DNA of 64,000 nucleotides from Anastatus disparis (GCA_017163975.1 JAFFSR010000010.1:1054001-1118000); one strand, 5' to 3'; numbered from the stretch's first letter, positions 20,913-32,140 are shown. The notes: generated by a model from the letters alone, not told the origin. Translations and numbers: made by a program.

Positions 20913-23900
20913 TAAATCAGAATTTACTTGAAAATATTTACTTCAAACAAGTAAATTAGTAATTTAAATTTAGAATATTTATTTAGATATAAAAAATCAT
21001 TTACTTGAATCAAAAAAACACATTTGTTTAAATTTAAGAAATCACTGTTAAATAAATATTTACTTGAATTAAATAAATTCAACTAAGAATGAAAAAAATA
21101 GGTATTTACTTCAAATGAATTAAAATCAACATAACATATTTACTAAATTAAAGTAAATACTTACTAAAAATAAATAAATATTTACTAAACTAAACAGAAA
21201 TTTAAAAGAAATAATTTACTTGATCCCAACAAACCAATGTATTAATATCAGTTTATTTGTATCAAGTAAATATTATGTAAAATGAAATAAAACGCTTTTA
21301 AAATTAATAAATATTTATTTCAATGTAAACGGTTAAATTACTTAATAATATTTATTATAAACAAATAAATCATTTACTTAAATGTGATGCGTAGGATTAT
21401 TAATAAATAAATAATTGATTTGAATCAAATGAATATATTTCTTTGAATATTAAAGTTGGATTTACTTGAAAATATTTATTTCAAAAGAGTAATTTAATAA
21501 TTTAAATATAATATATTTACTTAAATATAAAAAATCATTTAATTGAATCAAAAAACACATTTGTTTAAATTTAAGAAGTCACTGTTACATAAATATTTAC
21601 TTTAAATACACAAGTGAAACTTTGAATGAAAAAAAATAGATATTTACTTCAAATAAATAAGAGTCAACATAAGAAATTTACTAAATTAGAATAAATATTT
21701 ACTAAAAACAAATAAATATTTACTAGACTAAACAAAAATTAAAAGAAAAATAATTTACTTGATCCTAACAAACCAATGTATTAATATTAGTTTATTTGTA
21801 TCAAGTAAATATTGTATAAATTGAAATAAAAGGCTATTAAAAATAAATATTTATTTCAAAGTAAACGGTTAAATTACTTGATAATATTTATTACAAACAA
21901 ATAAATTATTTAGTTAAACTAAATGCATAGGATTATTGATAAATAAATAATTTATTTGAATCAAATAAATATTTATTTGAATATTAAATCTGAATTTACT
22001 TGAAAATATTTACTTTAAACAAGTGATTTAGAAATTTTAATTTAATACAATTACTTGAATCAAAAAACATCATTTATTTGAATCAAGAAAAATAATTTTC
22101 TGGAATATGACGAACCACTAAAATATATGTTTATTTAAATTAAATAAATATCTATTTAGTTGTATCAAAACATCAGAAATCACTATTTATTTAACTTAAA
22201 TAAAGATTATCTTATCGCATTTGATACATTAAAAGATAAGTTTACTTGTTTTTAGTGATTATAATTTTGGATTAAGTAAAATGTATTAAAACTAACAAAA
22301 TGTAGTTCATTTTTTAATAAACTAATTTCAAAAACATTTATAAAAACAAAATAAATATTCATTCTAATTCAGTATAATATTTACTTAAAAATAATTAATG
22401 ATTTATTTGAATCAAGAAAAATGATTCGCTGAAATATGACGAACTACTAAAATTAAAATATGTTTATTTCAATTAAATAAACATTTATTTGATTGTATCG
22501 AAATATTAGACGTTTATTTAAGTTAAATAAATATTGCAAACATCAAAAGATTAGTTTACTTGTTTTAAGTAAATATCATTTTGCATTAAGTAAATTGTAT
22601 TAAAACTAATAAATTGTAGTTCAGATTTATTAATTTAATTTTAAAAAAATATTTAATAAAAACAAGAAAAATAATTATTTCTATTTATTCCGATATTTAC
22701 TAAAAAATAATGAATGATTTATTCTAATCAAAAAAACTGATTTACTTAAATTTGGACACTAGTAAAATATGCATTTTTTCTTAAATCAAAGAATTATTTA
22801 TTTAGATCAAGATCAAGTTTGTTTGAATAAACAAATTATTTCTAAAATTTTAGTAAATAGTTTTGAAACCAAATAATTCTCCTTTTAATTCAATAGGCTC
22901 ATTTCTTGAATCCAAACTATTTAAGTTTTAAGAAATGGTACATGTAACATTTTATTCTTAATGAAACAAATACTTTTAAATCCAAGAAACTATTCTATTT
23001 ATTTAATGCATCCTATACTGAAAAAAATTTATTTGATTCAATTTTTATTTATTTAAATTGAATGAATATTTATTTGATTCAAATATACTTTTGTATAATA
23101 ATATGATATACAATAAATAGTATCTATCTATCTATCTACTTTTGGTGAATTAAATAAATTATTTAGTCAAAATAACAAAACCTTTTACTCATATTTTTAT
23201 TTATTTAGTTCAAATAAAATTTATTTGTTCGGAATAATGAATTTGTTGTGTCAAGGAAATCATTTATTTAAAACAAATAACTTCATTTTTTTTTAAATGA
23301 TAATTTATATGTTAAATATTCAGTCAAATTGAAAAATTTATTTATTTAAATCAAAAAAGTTCATGTAAATTAAATAAATCTACTATTTGATGAAAGCAAC
23401 AGATTTTGTTGCATTAAAGAAAGTTTACTAAAACAAATTTATTTAATTCAAATAAATTTTGAGTGAATAAAATAAATTATTTAATTACAATAAGATAATT
23501 TGCTTAAATTCTGATTCATTCAATTTATTTTTTAAACATAATTTATAAATATAAATTAAACTTATGTTAATGAATATCTAGTCAATCTTAAAAACTTATT
23601 TATTCAAATAAAACAAAAATATTATCTAAATTATTAATTGACACTTATAAAATAATCAGAATAAAAAAATTTCCATTTATAATAAAAAAGTATTTTATTC
23701 AAATTAACAAAATATTTTTATATTTTAAATAAATAACCTATTCAAACTATTTCAGATTTTTTGAATTTAATAAAATCATTGTTTTATTGATTTAATAATT
23801 AGTCGTACAATACAATAAATTTGATAGCGGCTGCAGTACAACTACAGTTAAGTAATAATACTGCAGTACGATTTTTAATTAATAATTTAAATTAAATAAA

Positions 23901-24395
23901 TCTATCATTTGATTATTTAATATTGATTACTTCTTCTGAGAAAATTTTATTCTATCATTTCAAAAATAACTATATACTCAACAAATATAAAAAATTACTA
24001 TTAAAACACAAATTAAAATTATTTTAATTAATGAGAAATTCAATTAATTATTTTTATATTAATCACAAATGAAAAAAAAAAATCTTTATGTTGGAATCGA
24101 ACTTGGAATCTTTAGGTTTGATGGCTTTGATAAAAAAAAGTTTTTCAATTCAAATAATCCATTTACTTGAATCAACAAATTCTAATTAATTCAATGATTT
24201 GATGATGTTACCGCTTGGTGGCGTCGTTAATTTTCTGAAGCTCGCAAGTGGTAAGAGGGCTTCCAAGTTGATATATAAGGAAACTAAGAATGGAAGATTA
24301 TCAAATTATAATGCGAGCGATATCTATGTCAAATCTACAATGTTTGCTATAGTTGTATAGAGCGTATTAATGTTAAAATCTTAATATAATCTTTG

Positions 24396-24398
<3 letters not shown>

Positions 24399-24455
<57 letters not shown>
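24399..24455. repeat. (TA)n microsatellite
   Basis: About 28 TA units inside element B. Confidence 0.95.
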
Positions 24456-24458
<3 letters not shown>

Positions 24459-25189
24459 ACATAATGTTATAATATTCATCTGTTCTAGAGAGTTGGTCAT
24501 CATCAGCAATGTAAATAAATTCTGTGTGCTGGTAATATTAATTAAAATATGCAAATTAACTCAATATTTTTAATTTTTTTTCAAAGAAATATTTGTTTGG
24601 TGTAACCAAATATTTATTTGAATCAAATAAATTTTTGTTAATTTAAAGAAATATTTATTTCAATCAATAAAGCTTTATTCAAATTGAATGGATATTTATT
24701 TATTTAGAATAAATATTTTATTGCTTGAATTAAATAATTTATTTGGTATAAACAAATTGTTTCTCAATTCAAATTTATTTCGATTTACAAAGTTTATTAT
24801 TCAAATTGAATGAATATTTATTGATCTTGAATAAATATTTTGTTAAGATAACTAAATAATTTATTTAGTATAGACAAATAATTTTTTAATTCAAATAAAT
24901 AAACATTTTTGTAATCAAAATATTATTATTTTGATTCAATCTTTGCATCTTTTGAAATAAGATAATATTTATTTAATTCAAGTAAATATTTTTGAAATTA
25001 AGAGATGATTTTGTTGATTCAGTAATTCATCTAAGAAATTATTATTTTGATTCAATGTTTTGTTCATTTGAATAAAATAAAGATTTTTTTAAATTAAATA
25101 ATATTGATGGTTAAATTTAGAATCAATTTGATTTGTAACAGGGAATATATTTAAATCAACAAATTAAATATATTCGTGGGCTTTCATGT

Positions 25190-26335
25190 GAACTTACTTT
25201 AAGTATACATGCACTTGCCGTAAAGTAACTGATTCTCGGTTTATAGTCGATCAGCCTACTTTATTACAGCTGATATACTTCGACTATCTATTACTGACGA
25301 GAAAATCAATTGAACAATATTTAATAATATTGCAGAACTTCGCTTAGAAGTTCTGCCTCCCGGACGTCTGGTACGACGAAACCCACGGCGTATACACGAG
25401 AACTCTATTAAATACCGTAGATCAAGAAAGAGTGTACTATGTTCAACATATACATATAAAAACAAGACACGATCTTAATTGGTAATAAATAATGTTCGGC
25501 AATCATCAAGAATTACTTTGATTTTACTTTACTTTATTCAAATCATTAACTAAATTTAATACAATGAAATAAAATTACAATAATATCAATTCGAAAGTAA
25601 AATTTGATAAATTTAATAAAGAGAAACAATTGTTAATCTAAGTTAACCTATACTACATAACACGGGCGCACACGACGGTCTTTTTCACCTCGCAGGTAAC
25701 GCACATACATATTAAACGTGATCGCACTAGTCTGCAGACTTACATTTTTCGCCAACTGGTGTGCGTAGAGCCTTCCCGCAGTTGACTTCACGTGATGAAC
25801 AACCCGGAGTATGGACTAAAGCGGCACCGTAGATATGCGGTGCAGCCTGCCGTCCTTATCACTCTTACTGAAAGGCCAAACAACCTCTCGTTTGACGTTG
25901 CAGTGGACACACTTAATCCTGGCTCTCAAGAAAATGATAATAATAAAGAACCGGCACTTCTTACGAGTGATTACCCCGTACTTGAAAGACAATTAACACG
26001 ATTTACAAGTGTATTAAGTTCCTTGACAAGTCTCAACAGAGGAAAAATAGCCGACGCTCGAGCACAAACCACTTGTCAAGATGGCAGCCTAACTCCCTTA
26101 AACCGACCCGTTCGTTTCTTTCTCTTGCTTAAGTCTACCCGTCATGCATTGCGCGCACTTCTTTCTACAGTCATCCATCCAAGCCGCTGACACAGACTCT
26201 CTCTGTCTCACTCTTATACTCGCACATGAAGCATCGAAACATACGTTGTACTGTGCGACTAACAACGAGGACAGATATATGCGCATACTATCACACAGTA
26301 TACGCATAATTCGCTATCCTCGTTACAGCTTCAAT
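25190..26335. other. GC-richer block inside element B, possible solo LTR
   Basis: Base composition changes sharply from the AT motif field. A perfect 10-bp hairpin, GCAGAACTTC-GCTTA-GAAGTTCTGC, lies at 25332-25356. The right edge is near CTCGTTACAGC. A 132-residue open frame at 25792-26190 has no motif I recognise and I do not call it a gene. TG...CA edges with a matching target duplication could not be found, so the solo-LTR reading is only a suggestion; a foreign insertion is the safer statement. Confidence 0.4.
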
Positions 26336-27582
26336 CAAATAAATCATTATTAGTTTTAAGTACATATTTACTTTAGACAAATAAATATAATTTTTTAAAT
26401 TAAATAATTCATTAACTTATATTAATTAAATATTTATTTGGCACTATACAAGTAAACCATTTACTTGGTTCAAAGAAATTTTACTTGAATATAACGAATT
26501 TTTTTTTCAGTGTAATAATTTTTCAAGGTACCCCAGATTAGAAAAAAACATCAAAGTCGGTCTATTATTTACGAAGATACGGTTAATTTTTACAAATTTT
26601 ATTACAAAGGGGTCCTTCGTTAACTTCCCTCGCGCGCAAAGATAAGCATCCCCACCACGACTCCGACCTTGACTTTATTATTTGTATGTTATTATTATTT
26701 TAGTTTTAATAATAAAGAGTCACATTTAAAAAAATCTTATCATGGATTTTTAAAATATGAGTCTTTAACTGAAAAATGAGGCTTGATTCGTTTCTTAATT
26801 GTTATAAACAAAGTGGCTGCGAGTTAAAAAAAAACATATCTCGGCTTCTATTGGCCTTAGAGAGTTCTTTTTATTTTAAATCTTCGTTTCAAATACAGCT
26901 ATAAGAAGATTCAAATAGTAAATTCGTAAAAGTTATAAATAAAGTCTCAGCTTCATTTATTTATAAAAAAAACACCCTCTTTTTTAAAGAGTTAAAAAAT
27001 ATTGCAATTTAATTTTCTCATTTGCCCTTAACAAAATATGAAAATTCAAACCTTCATGAAGAGTTTAAGCCCTTATGCAACTCAATATGTTCAGCTAAAA
27101 AAAATTTTAGCAATAAACATTATGCGTTTTGGGATAAATAATAGGGAATATCTCAGCAACAAATTAACCAATTTGCTGTTACAACCTCTCTTTCTGTTCG
27201 TATTTATGAAGGCTTCCTTTTGAAAGTTTAAATATTTAAAAAATTATTTCTGCAATAAATAATTGATATCCAAGAAATGGCCATTTTTTATGGTTTTTTT
27301 TGCAATAACTAATCGACGAAAATAATCGCGGCAGTACTCAAATCGTGGGTTTTTTATTCTCTAATACTTTTATTAATTACTTTTTTTGCTAAAATGCATA
27401 GGCTGCTTCAGAGAATTAAAAAAGCTGTTTTGGCCAACTTTGCAGCCTTCTGGAGCATTTTCTACCGTTTTTTTTTTGTTACATTTTATATACGGTATGT
27501 TTTTTCATCGCCCTTAACAACTCTTTATAAATTTTATTAAGCCCCTTATTAATGTCCTTAAAATGTCTCTATTGATTGGACT

Positions 27583-28600
27583 ATAATAAAATAAAAACAT
27601 TATTGAAAATTAAAAAGTTCAATTTTCTATGATAGAATGTGTATGTGTGTAGGCGTGTATGTGTATGTATTTGTATACATGTGCATCTATATATCGACGG
27701 TGGCTACGAAAACTATCACAGCTGTGTAATTGACTACGAAAAATAACACATTTCTATAACTGCCGCGAAAAAAACACATCTTCAAAAGTGCAGCCAAAAA
27801 AAACACATCTCCAAATGTGCGGCAAAAAATTACATCTTCAAAAGCGCGGCGAAAAAAAGCACATCTCTAAAAGTGCGGCGAAAAAAAACACATCTTCAAA
27901 AGTGCGGTGAAGAAAAACACCCTTTGAAAACACGGTGAAAACTTTTAAGAAGAGGCCGAACTATCTGTTTTTGTCTAATATCGTTTTTTATCATTTATAT
28001 AAACACCATCTGTTGTAACAAGAAAAAAATAGCAGCCCCCGCTAGATATTAGTATAATAAGTAAATTTTGTAATAACAACCAAATTTTTTTACCGCGTAG
28101 TTTTTGAATAATATGAGACCTACCAACAGAGATAAGCCATATTCTCGATTGTTAGTAGGTCCTATATTATTCAAAAACTACACAGTAAAAAAATTTGGTT
28201 CTTATTACAAAATTTACTTATTATACTTATATCTAACGGGGGCTGCTATTTTTTTCTTGTTACAACGGATGGTGTTTATATAGATGATGAAAAACACTAT
28301 TAGACAAAGACAGATAGTTCGGCCCCTTCTTAAGGGCTGTTTTTTTTGCCGCACTCTTGAAGATGTGTTTTTTTCGCCGCACATTTGGAGATGTGTTTTT
28401 TTTCGCTGCACTTTTAGAGATGTATTTTATTCCGTAGTCAATTACACAGCTGTGATTGTTTTCGTAGCCACCATCGATATATACATGCACATGTATACAA
28501 ATATACACATACACGCCTACACACATACACATTCTATCATAAAAAATTGAACCTCTTAATTTTCAATAATGTTTTTATTTCCACTCCTTTAATAATTTAT
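27583..28600. mobile_element. 1-kb palindromic element with internal 28-bp tandem repeats
   Basis: Inverted arms from AAAACATTATTGAAAATTAA (about 27595) to TTAATTTTCAATAATGTTTT (about 28575), including GTGTATGTGTGTAGGCGTGT and its inverse. The left arm holds about six tandem copies of a ~28-bp unit (GTGCGGCGAAAAAAAACACA then TCTTCAAAA); the right arm holds about three in inverse. It is missing from the corresponding place in the left arm of the 15.1-kb foldback (near 14045), so it inserted later. A GAAGAGG-family TTAA MITE sits in its middle. Confidence 0.8.
27949..28329. mobile_element. Palindromic TTAA MITE, GAGCAGG family (381 bp)
   Basis: TTAA at 27945-27948 and 28330-28333. Arms GAAGAGGCCGAACTATCTG and the inverse of CAGATAGTTCGGCCCCTTC extend to the centre at about 28130 with only a few mismatches (shared: AGCAGCCCCCGCTAGATAT, CCAAATTTTTTTACCG). 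One of the most perfect palindromes in the window. Confidence 0.88.
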
Positions 28601-28883
28601 ATGAAGAATTTTCAATTCATTTCAAAGATTTTTTCCATATTAATTCTTTAAACGTAGACAATTAAATCATGCTCTAAATATTTTTGATTCTATATTTTAA
28701 CATCTTTTAAACTATGTAAAATAAAATAAAAAATAAAATATTTAAAATTTATTTCATATTATATTTTTGGAAAAGTTGCGTCTTTTTTGGCTCGATAAAG
28801 CGACACGAAAAGTGATATAAAAAGTGACTGAAAAAGTGACGCAAAATATTGCATCTTAAGTTCCGTGATCATTTTCAGGAGGG

Positions 28884-30799
28884 AAAGGAATAAACACACC
28901 TGTAATACTTCAGTAAAGATTACTAATATGAAAAATTACATATAACAATCGTTTCCACCAAAAGTTAAAAAGCATTTAATTTCTGATTTAATTAAAAATG
29001 AATTAAGTTCAAAAACAATAGTAGATAAGGAAAAGGATCATAATCAAATATCATTATCACAGACACATGGCAAACCGTTAACAGTAGTTAAATTAGGTTC
29101 TCATAAAAGTAATTCAACAAATGAATTTCAGATTTCTACCTTTCAAGTATCAAGAATTCAAACAAATTTTGGTCTTAGCTCAAACACAACAAACGGCATA
29201 ATTACAGCTCTACGAGTTGCAGCAAAAAATAGAAAATTATTTGAACCTCGCTTAAAACGAACACTCAGTGAGTCAAGTCATATTCCAGACTCATATTTTA
29301 GTAAGAAAAAAGCGAAGTTTTTCAAAACCAAAGGCAGCAAAGTAAACGTAGTAGTTGACTTTAAGAGCTTGGTATTTTGCAATGACATTGGTAGTTTAAT
29401 AAATTATATTAAAGAGTTACGCAGTGTTACGGAAGTATATTCAAAAATTGGTACAGATGGAGGCGGTGGTTTTATAAAAGTATGTGCTTTGTTACAAAAA
29501 ATTAACAACGATGTTCCTTCAATTTCTTCTATTCAAACTAAAAAATCTCGTCGAAGTTTTAACGATGGAGTAGTAGCTAAAAATTTTAAAGACAGTGGAG
29601 TTAAAAAGTTATTGATTCTAGGATTAGTAGATGATGCTCAAGAAAATTATGGCAACATTAATATTTTATGGACTTTTCTGGACCCAAACAAATTTAATTT
29701 TAAAATCGCAACTGATTTAAAATTAGTAAATACTTTAAGGGGATGTAAAATGGACACTACACCTGTAATCATAAATATTCACTATCTTTACATTTTATTG
29801 TAAAATTTTTAATAAAAAAATGCATTAGCTTGTAGTATGTACCATGAAGATTATTCGGTTAAATTTTTAAATAAATTCATTCATTAGTTATTGAGAATTT
29901 TGGGTTCCAAAATTATTTATTAACATTTTTCAATTTTGTACAGGAATCCAAATATCTTAAAAACTAATTAATGAATTTATTTTTAAGTTTATCTAAATAA
30001 TCATCATGGTACATACTACAAGCTAATGCATTTCTTTTCTGGAAATTCAGTAATAAAATGGAAAAGAAGCTAATATCTATAAGTACAGGTGTAGTGTCCG
30101 TTTTACATCTCCTTAATAGGTCTAATGTCACATGCAAGCTGGTTTCCTTGTTGCTGATGTGATATACCAAAAGATAAATTGTCCGAGTGCGGTTTATACA
30201 GAACCCTTAAATGTTGTAAAGAAAGCTATAAGAAAAGCTATAAGCTTAATTCCACCGCCAAAGCTGCATTCAATGATCGAAACGGTCAATCATCTTTACA
30301 AACAAGTGTATTCTAAATCTGAAAAAATCAGTTTAACGTGGACTAAATCGTGTAACGTTTCAAGAGATGTCAAACATCGAGAACCAGCTTTTGCAGGAAA
30401 TGCTTGCAAAATTATATTGAACAATTTTGATATTTTAAAGTCTAATTGTGATGTAACATGTTTACTATTTGTAAAATTTTTTTCTGATTTTGCTAAAGTT
30501 TTTAATTCTTGTTTTTCTGAGGTGTTAAAAGATGATTATAAAGAATGTATTAATAATTTTCGCCATAGTTTCTTAGACTTAAACTTAAGCGCAACGCCAA
30601 AGATTCGCGCAATATTTTGGCATGTTGAATATTTTTGTTCTAAAGCTCACAGAGGACTCGCATACTACAGTGAGCAAGCTATAGAGTTTGTACTAACTTT
30701 AAAAATACATGGAAAAAGTATAAAGTTTCAAAGGACCGTTCTGATTATTGTCATCAATTAGTAAAAGCAGTATGTGAATACAATAGCCGACATGTATAA
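28884..30799 (+). pseudogene. CMC/Chapaev-like (RAG1/Transib-related fold) transposase, catalytic region
   Basis: The frame resumes at 28884, with one TAA before FPPKVKKHLISDLI, and runs to 29738. After the TTAA MITE (29739-30112) it continues to a TAA at 30797-30799. Candidate RNase-H-like landmarks in order: Asp in KIGTDGGGGFIKV (about 29455); Asp in ATDLKLVNTL (about 29713); GLMSHASWFPCC-x-CD, a zinc Cys pair whose Trp codon is now TGA at 30155-30157; PPPKLHSMIETVN; FAGNACKIIL; HVEYFCSKAHRGLAYYSEQA with a candidate Glu. This D-D-CxxC-H-GN-E order resembles the CMC/Transib/RAG1 group as I remember it; alignment was not possible. A last frameshift near 30705 leads to the true end EYNSRHV. 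Confidence 0.6.
29739..30112. mobile_element. TTAA-flanked MITE, GGRGATG family (374 bp)
   Basis: TTAA at 29735-29738 and 30113-30116. Termini GGGGATGTAAAATGGACACT and the inverse of GTGTCCGTTTTACATCTCC. Inner arms share GCATTAGCTTGTAGTATGTA and GGTACATACTACAAGCTAAT. Its insertion splits the CMC/Chapaev-like transposase frame; counting a single TTAA joins ...NTL to IGLMSHA in frame, so the duplication is exact. piggyBac-type transposases make TTAA duplications, but these termini lack the usual CCC start. Confidence 0.88.
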
Positions 30800-31131
30800 T
30801 ATACTAACTTCTTTCTTTGTATTTAATTAAATTAATATTGACAAAAATATAAATTTTGATTCAAATTTCTTATTTTGCACTGAATTGATTTAGTTCTTTT
30901 TACAAAATAAACTATTTTAAACATATTTTATAAAAATGTAATAGATTACTATAATCGCAACGCTTTAATAATGCACATTTATAATCCAATTATTCGATTT
31001 ATTTAAAAACGCTTACAGGATTTTAGTTTTGGTTTTTAAATACTTCTGAAACATCTAGAAAACATATCCAACAATAATATCAAGAGTGGTTGTTACCTGC
31101 ATTTAAACTTAGTTCAGGCACACCGTGTTTA

Positions 31132-31312
31132 GAAAAATTAAAAAACCGGTTTTGGCCAACTTGGCAGCCTCTTGGAGAATTTTCTACCATTTTTTTGGTT
31201 ACATTTTATATAGGGTATGTTTTTTCATTGCCCTTAACAACTCTATACAGGTTTTATTAAGCCCTGAATTAATGGCCTCAAAATGTCTCTATTGATTTAA
31301 CTATTAAATAAT
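31132..31312 (+). repeat. Family A repeat, copy 1, right part
   Basis: Directly after the right end of the CMC/Chapaev-like element the family A text resumes (GTTTTGGCCAACTTGGCAGC, then ATTTTATATAGGGTATG) and ends near TCTCTATTGATT. Together with 8375-9738 it proves where the 21-kb insertion happened. Confidence 0.85.
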
Positions 31313-31335
31313 ACAAGGAGAGTGTTTCACCTTAA

Positions 31336-32117
31336 GAGCAGTTCAAGTATATCTGTCTTTTTCTAATCAAAGAATTAATTTTTTTACAAAAACTAATAAT
31401 TTCAGCAAAAAATGAAGAGAAAGCCATATCTCGTATCAGAAAAAGCAAAATTTTCTTTGATTAGAAAGAATTAATTTTATTGCTTCGTTTTAAAGAAAAC
31501 CTTGAAAAACGAAATTGGTTACCCTAACCTTTATGTTTTAAATTTTTCAAGCTTTTCTTTAAGGTCGCCGATTTCGCTCAAATTTTGGGAAATTTTTCTA
31601 GGTTTTAAAGTATGAATAAAGCCAAAATTTTAGACCCTAATGCTTCATATTTTCCTAGTCAAAAACAATAAAAAAGTCACAAAAAACGTTAATAGACTTT
31701 CAAACGCTTATAGTTCTTCAGCACTGATAGTTAGAAGCTTAAACCTATTTTTGAGTGAAAGGTGAGCTCCAATTCTTTCGAAATATTATCAGGTTATAGC
31801 GCAATAAAGATTGAACCAAATCTTAGCCTCTATTTTTAATCAATATTTAAAAAGGAACATTCAGGTTCAATCTTTATTACGCTATAACTTTAAGAAAAAA
31901 TAAGATTTTGATACCCTATAAGTGACATATCAAAAGGATTTGAACTCAAATTTTATTCCAAAAAAGATTTAAGCTCCTAGCTATAGATACTCAAGAACTA
32001 TGAATGTTTTGGAATCTAGTAACTTTTTTATTGACTTTCTTTCATTGCCTGTAACTAAGAAAATATGAAGCATTGGGATCTAAAATTTTAGCTTTATTTA
32101 TATTTCAATATCTAGAA
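31336..32117. mobile_element. GAGCAGG-type left end followed by a large palindrome
   Basis: TTAA (31332-31335) then GAGCAGTTCAAGTATATCTG, the left end of the GAGCAGG MITE family; no matching right end is adjacent. From 31596 to 32117 a separate palindrome begins: TTTCTAGG ... AATGCTTCATATTTTC, mirrored by GAAAATATGAAGCATT ... TCTAGAAA, centre near 31850. Probably two elements, the first cut short. Confidence 0.65.
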
Positions 32118-32140
32118 ACATAATAAATAAACATTTCCAC

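Larger units (their letters stand above)
20556..26512. mobile_element. CACTG-terminated element 'B' filled with AAATATTTACTTGAAT motifs, 6.0 kb
   Basis: Begins CACTGAAAAAAAAATTCGTT and ends AACGAATTTTTTTTTCAGTG, flanked by TA at 20554-20555 and 26513-26514. Nearly all of it, apart from inserted pieces, is a degenerate field of one motif, TTTACTTGAATCAAGTAAA or TTTATTTGAATCAAATAAA, in both directions and at irregular spacing. No gene is recognisable. Insertions inside it: a TA-flanked MITE (20685-20912), a TA microsatellite (24399-24455) and a GC-richer block (25190-26335). Two-base flanks and CACTG ends are shared with element A and with the 81-bp MITE at 63792. Confidence 0.82.
16130..27582 (+). 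repeat. Family A repeat, copy 3, split by two insertions
   Basis: Family A text runs 16130-16570, resumes for 55 bp at 20501-20555 (CAATTGTTTTAACTTGAATA ... CCAATATTA) and again at 26513-27582 (TAATAATTTTTCAAGGTACC ...). The two gaps are exactly the CACTG-terminated elements described below. Joining the three pieces gives the same order as the uninterrupted copy 1 at 8700-8890. Confidence 0.88.
13748..28883. mobile_element. Foldback element with very long inverted arms, now 15.1 kb
   Basis: Termini CCCTCCTGAAAATGATCGCG (13748) and its inverse ending CATTTTCAGGAGGG at 28883. Inverted similarity continues for about 310 bp of terminal sequence (GAGCCAAAAGTGACGC, GATGTTAAAATA, TACGTTTAAAGAATTA are shared). 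It goes on through an inverted pair of family A (left 14061-15660; right 16130-16570, 20501-20555 and 26513-27582). Removing the three later insertions in the right arm leaves about 4.2 kb: two arms of about 1.9 kb around a 470-bp unique centre (15660-16130) that holds one coding exon. The element broke the CMC/Chapaev-like transposase between GGCAA and AAAGG, which leaves only a 2-bp 'AA' overlap as target duplication. Class unknown. Confidence 0.78.
9739..31127 (+). mobile_element. CMC/Chapaev-like DNA transposon with nested insertions
   Basis: Termini are CATGGTGTGCCTGAAC (left) and, read inward from the right, CACGGTGTGCCTGAAC. The inverted repeats are about 118 bp (9739-9857 and 31010-31127), of the same sequence with few mismatches. 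Flanking 4-mers TTCA (9735-9738) and TTTA (31128-31131) are a one-mismatch target duplication within family A. Inside, in plus orientation, is a broken DDE-type transposase gene (13331-13747 plus 28884-30799). CAC-type termini with a 4-bp duplication fit the Chapaev group of the CMC superfamily; that assignment is inference. The 21.4-kb span includes a Tc1 element, a 15.1-kb foldback and a TTAA MITE; without them the element would be roughly 3.8 kb. Confidence 0.75.

Noticed and set aside
25792..26190. 132-codon open frame
   Set aside because: No recognisable motif, splice context or start context, and overlapped by equally long frames on the other strand.
27780..27920. CRISPR-like 28-bp repeats
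   Set aside because: Units are directly tandem with no spacers and sit in a palindromic mobile element.
32118..32138. Family A sequence (AATAAACATT) left of the satellite element as proof of insertion into copy 4
   Set aside because: Only about ten AT-rich bases match, which is expected by chance; only the right flank is convincing.
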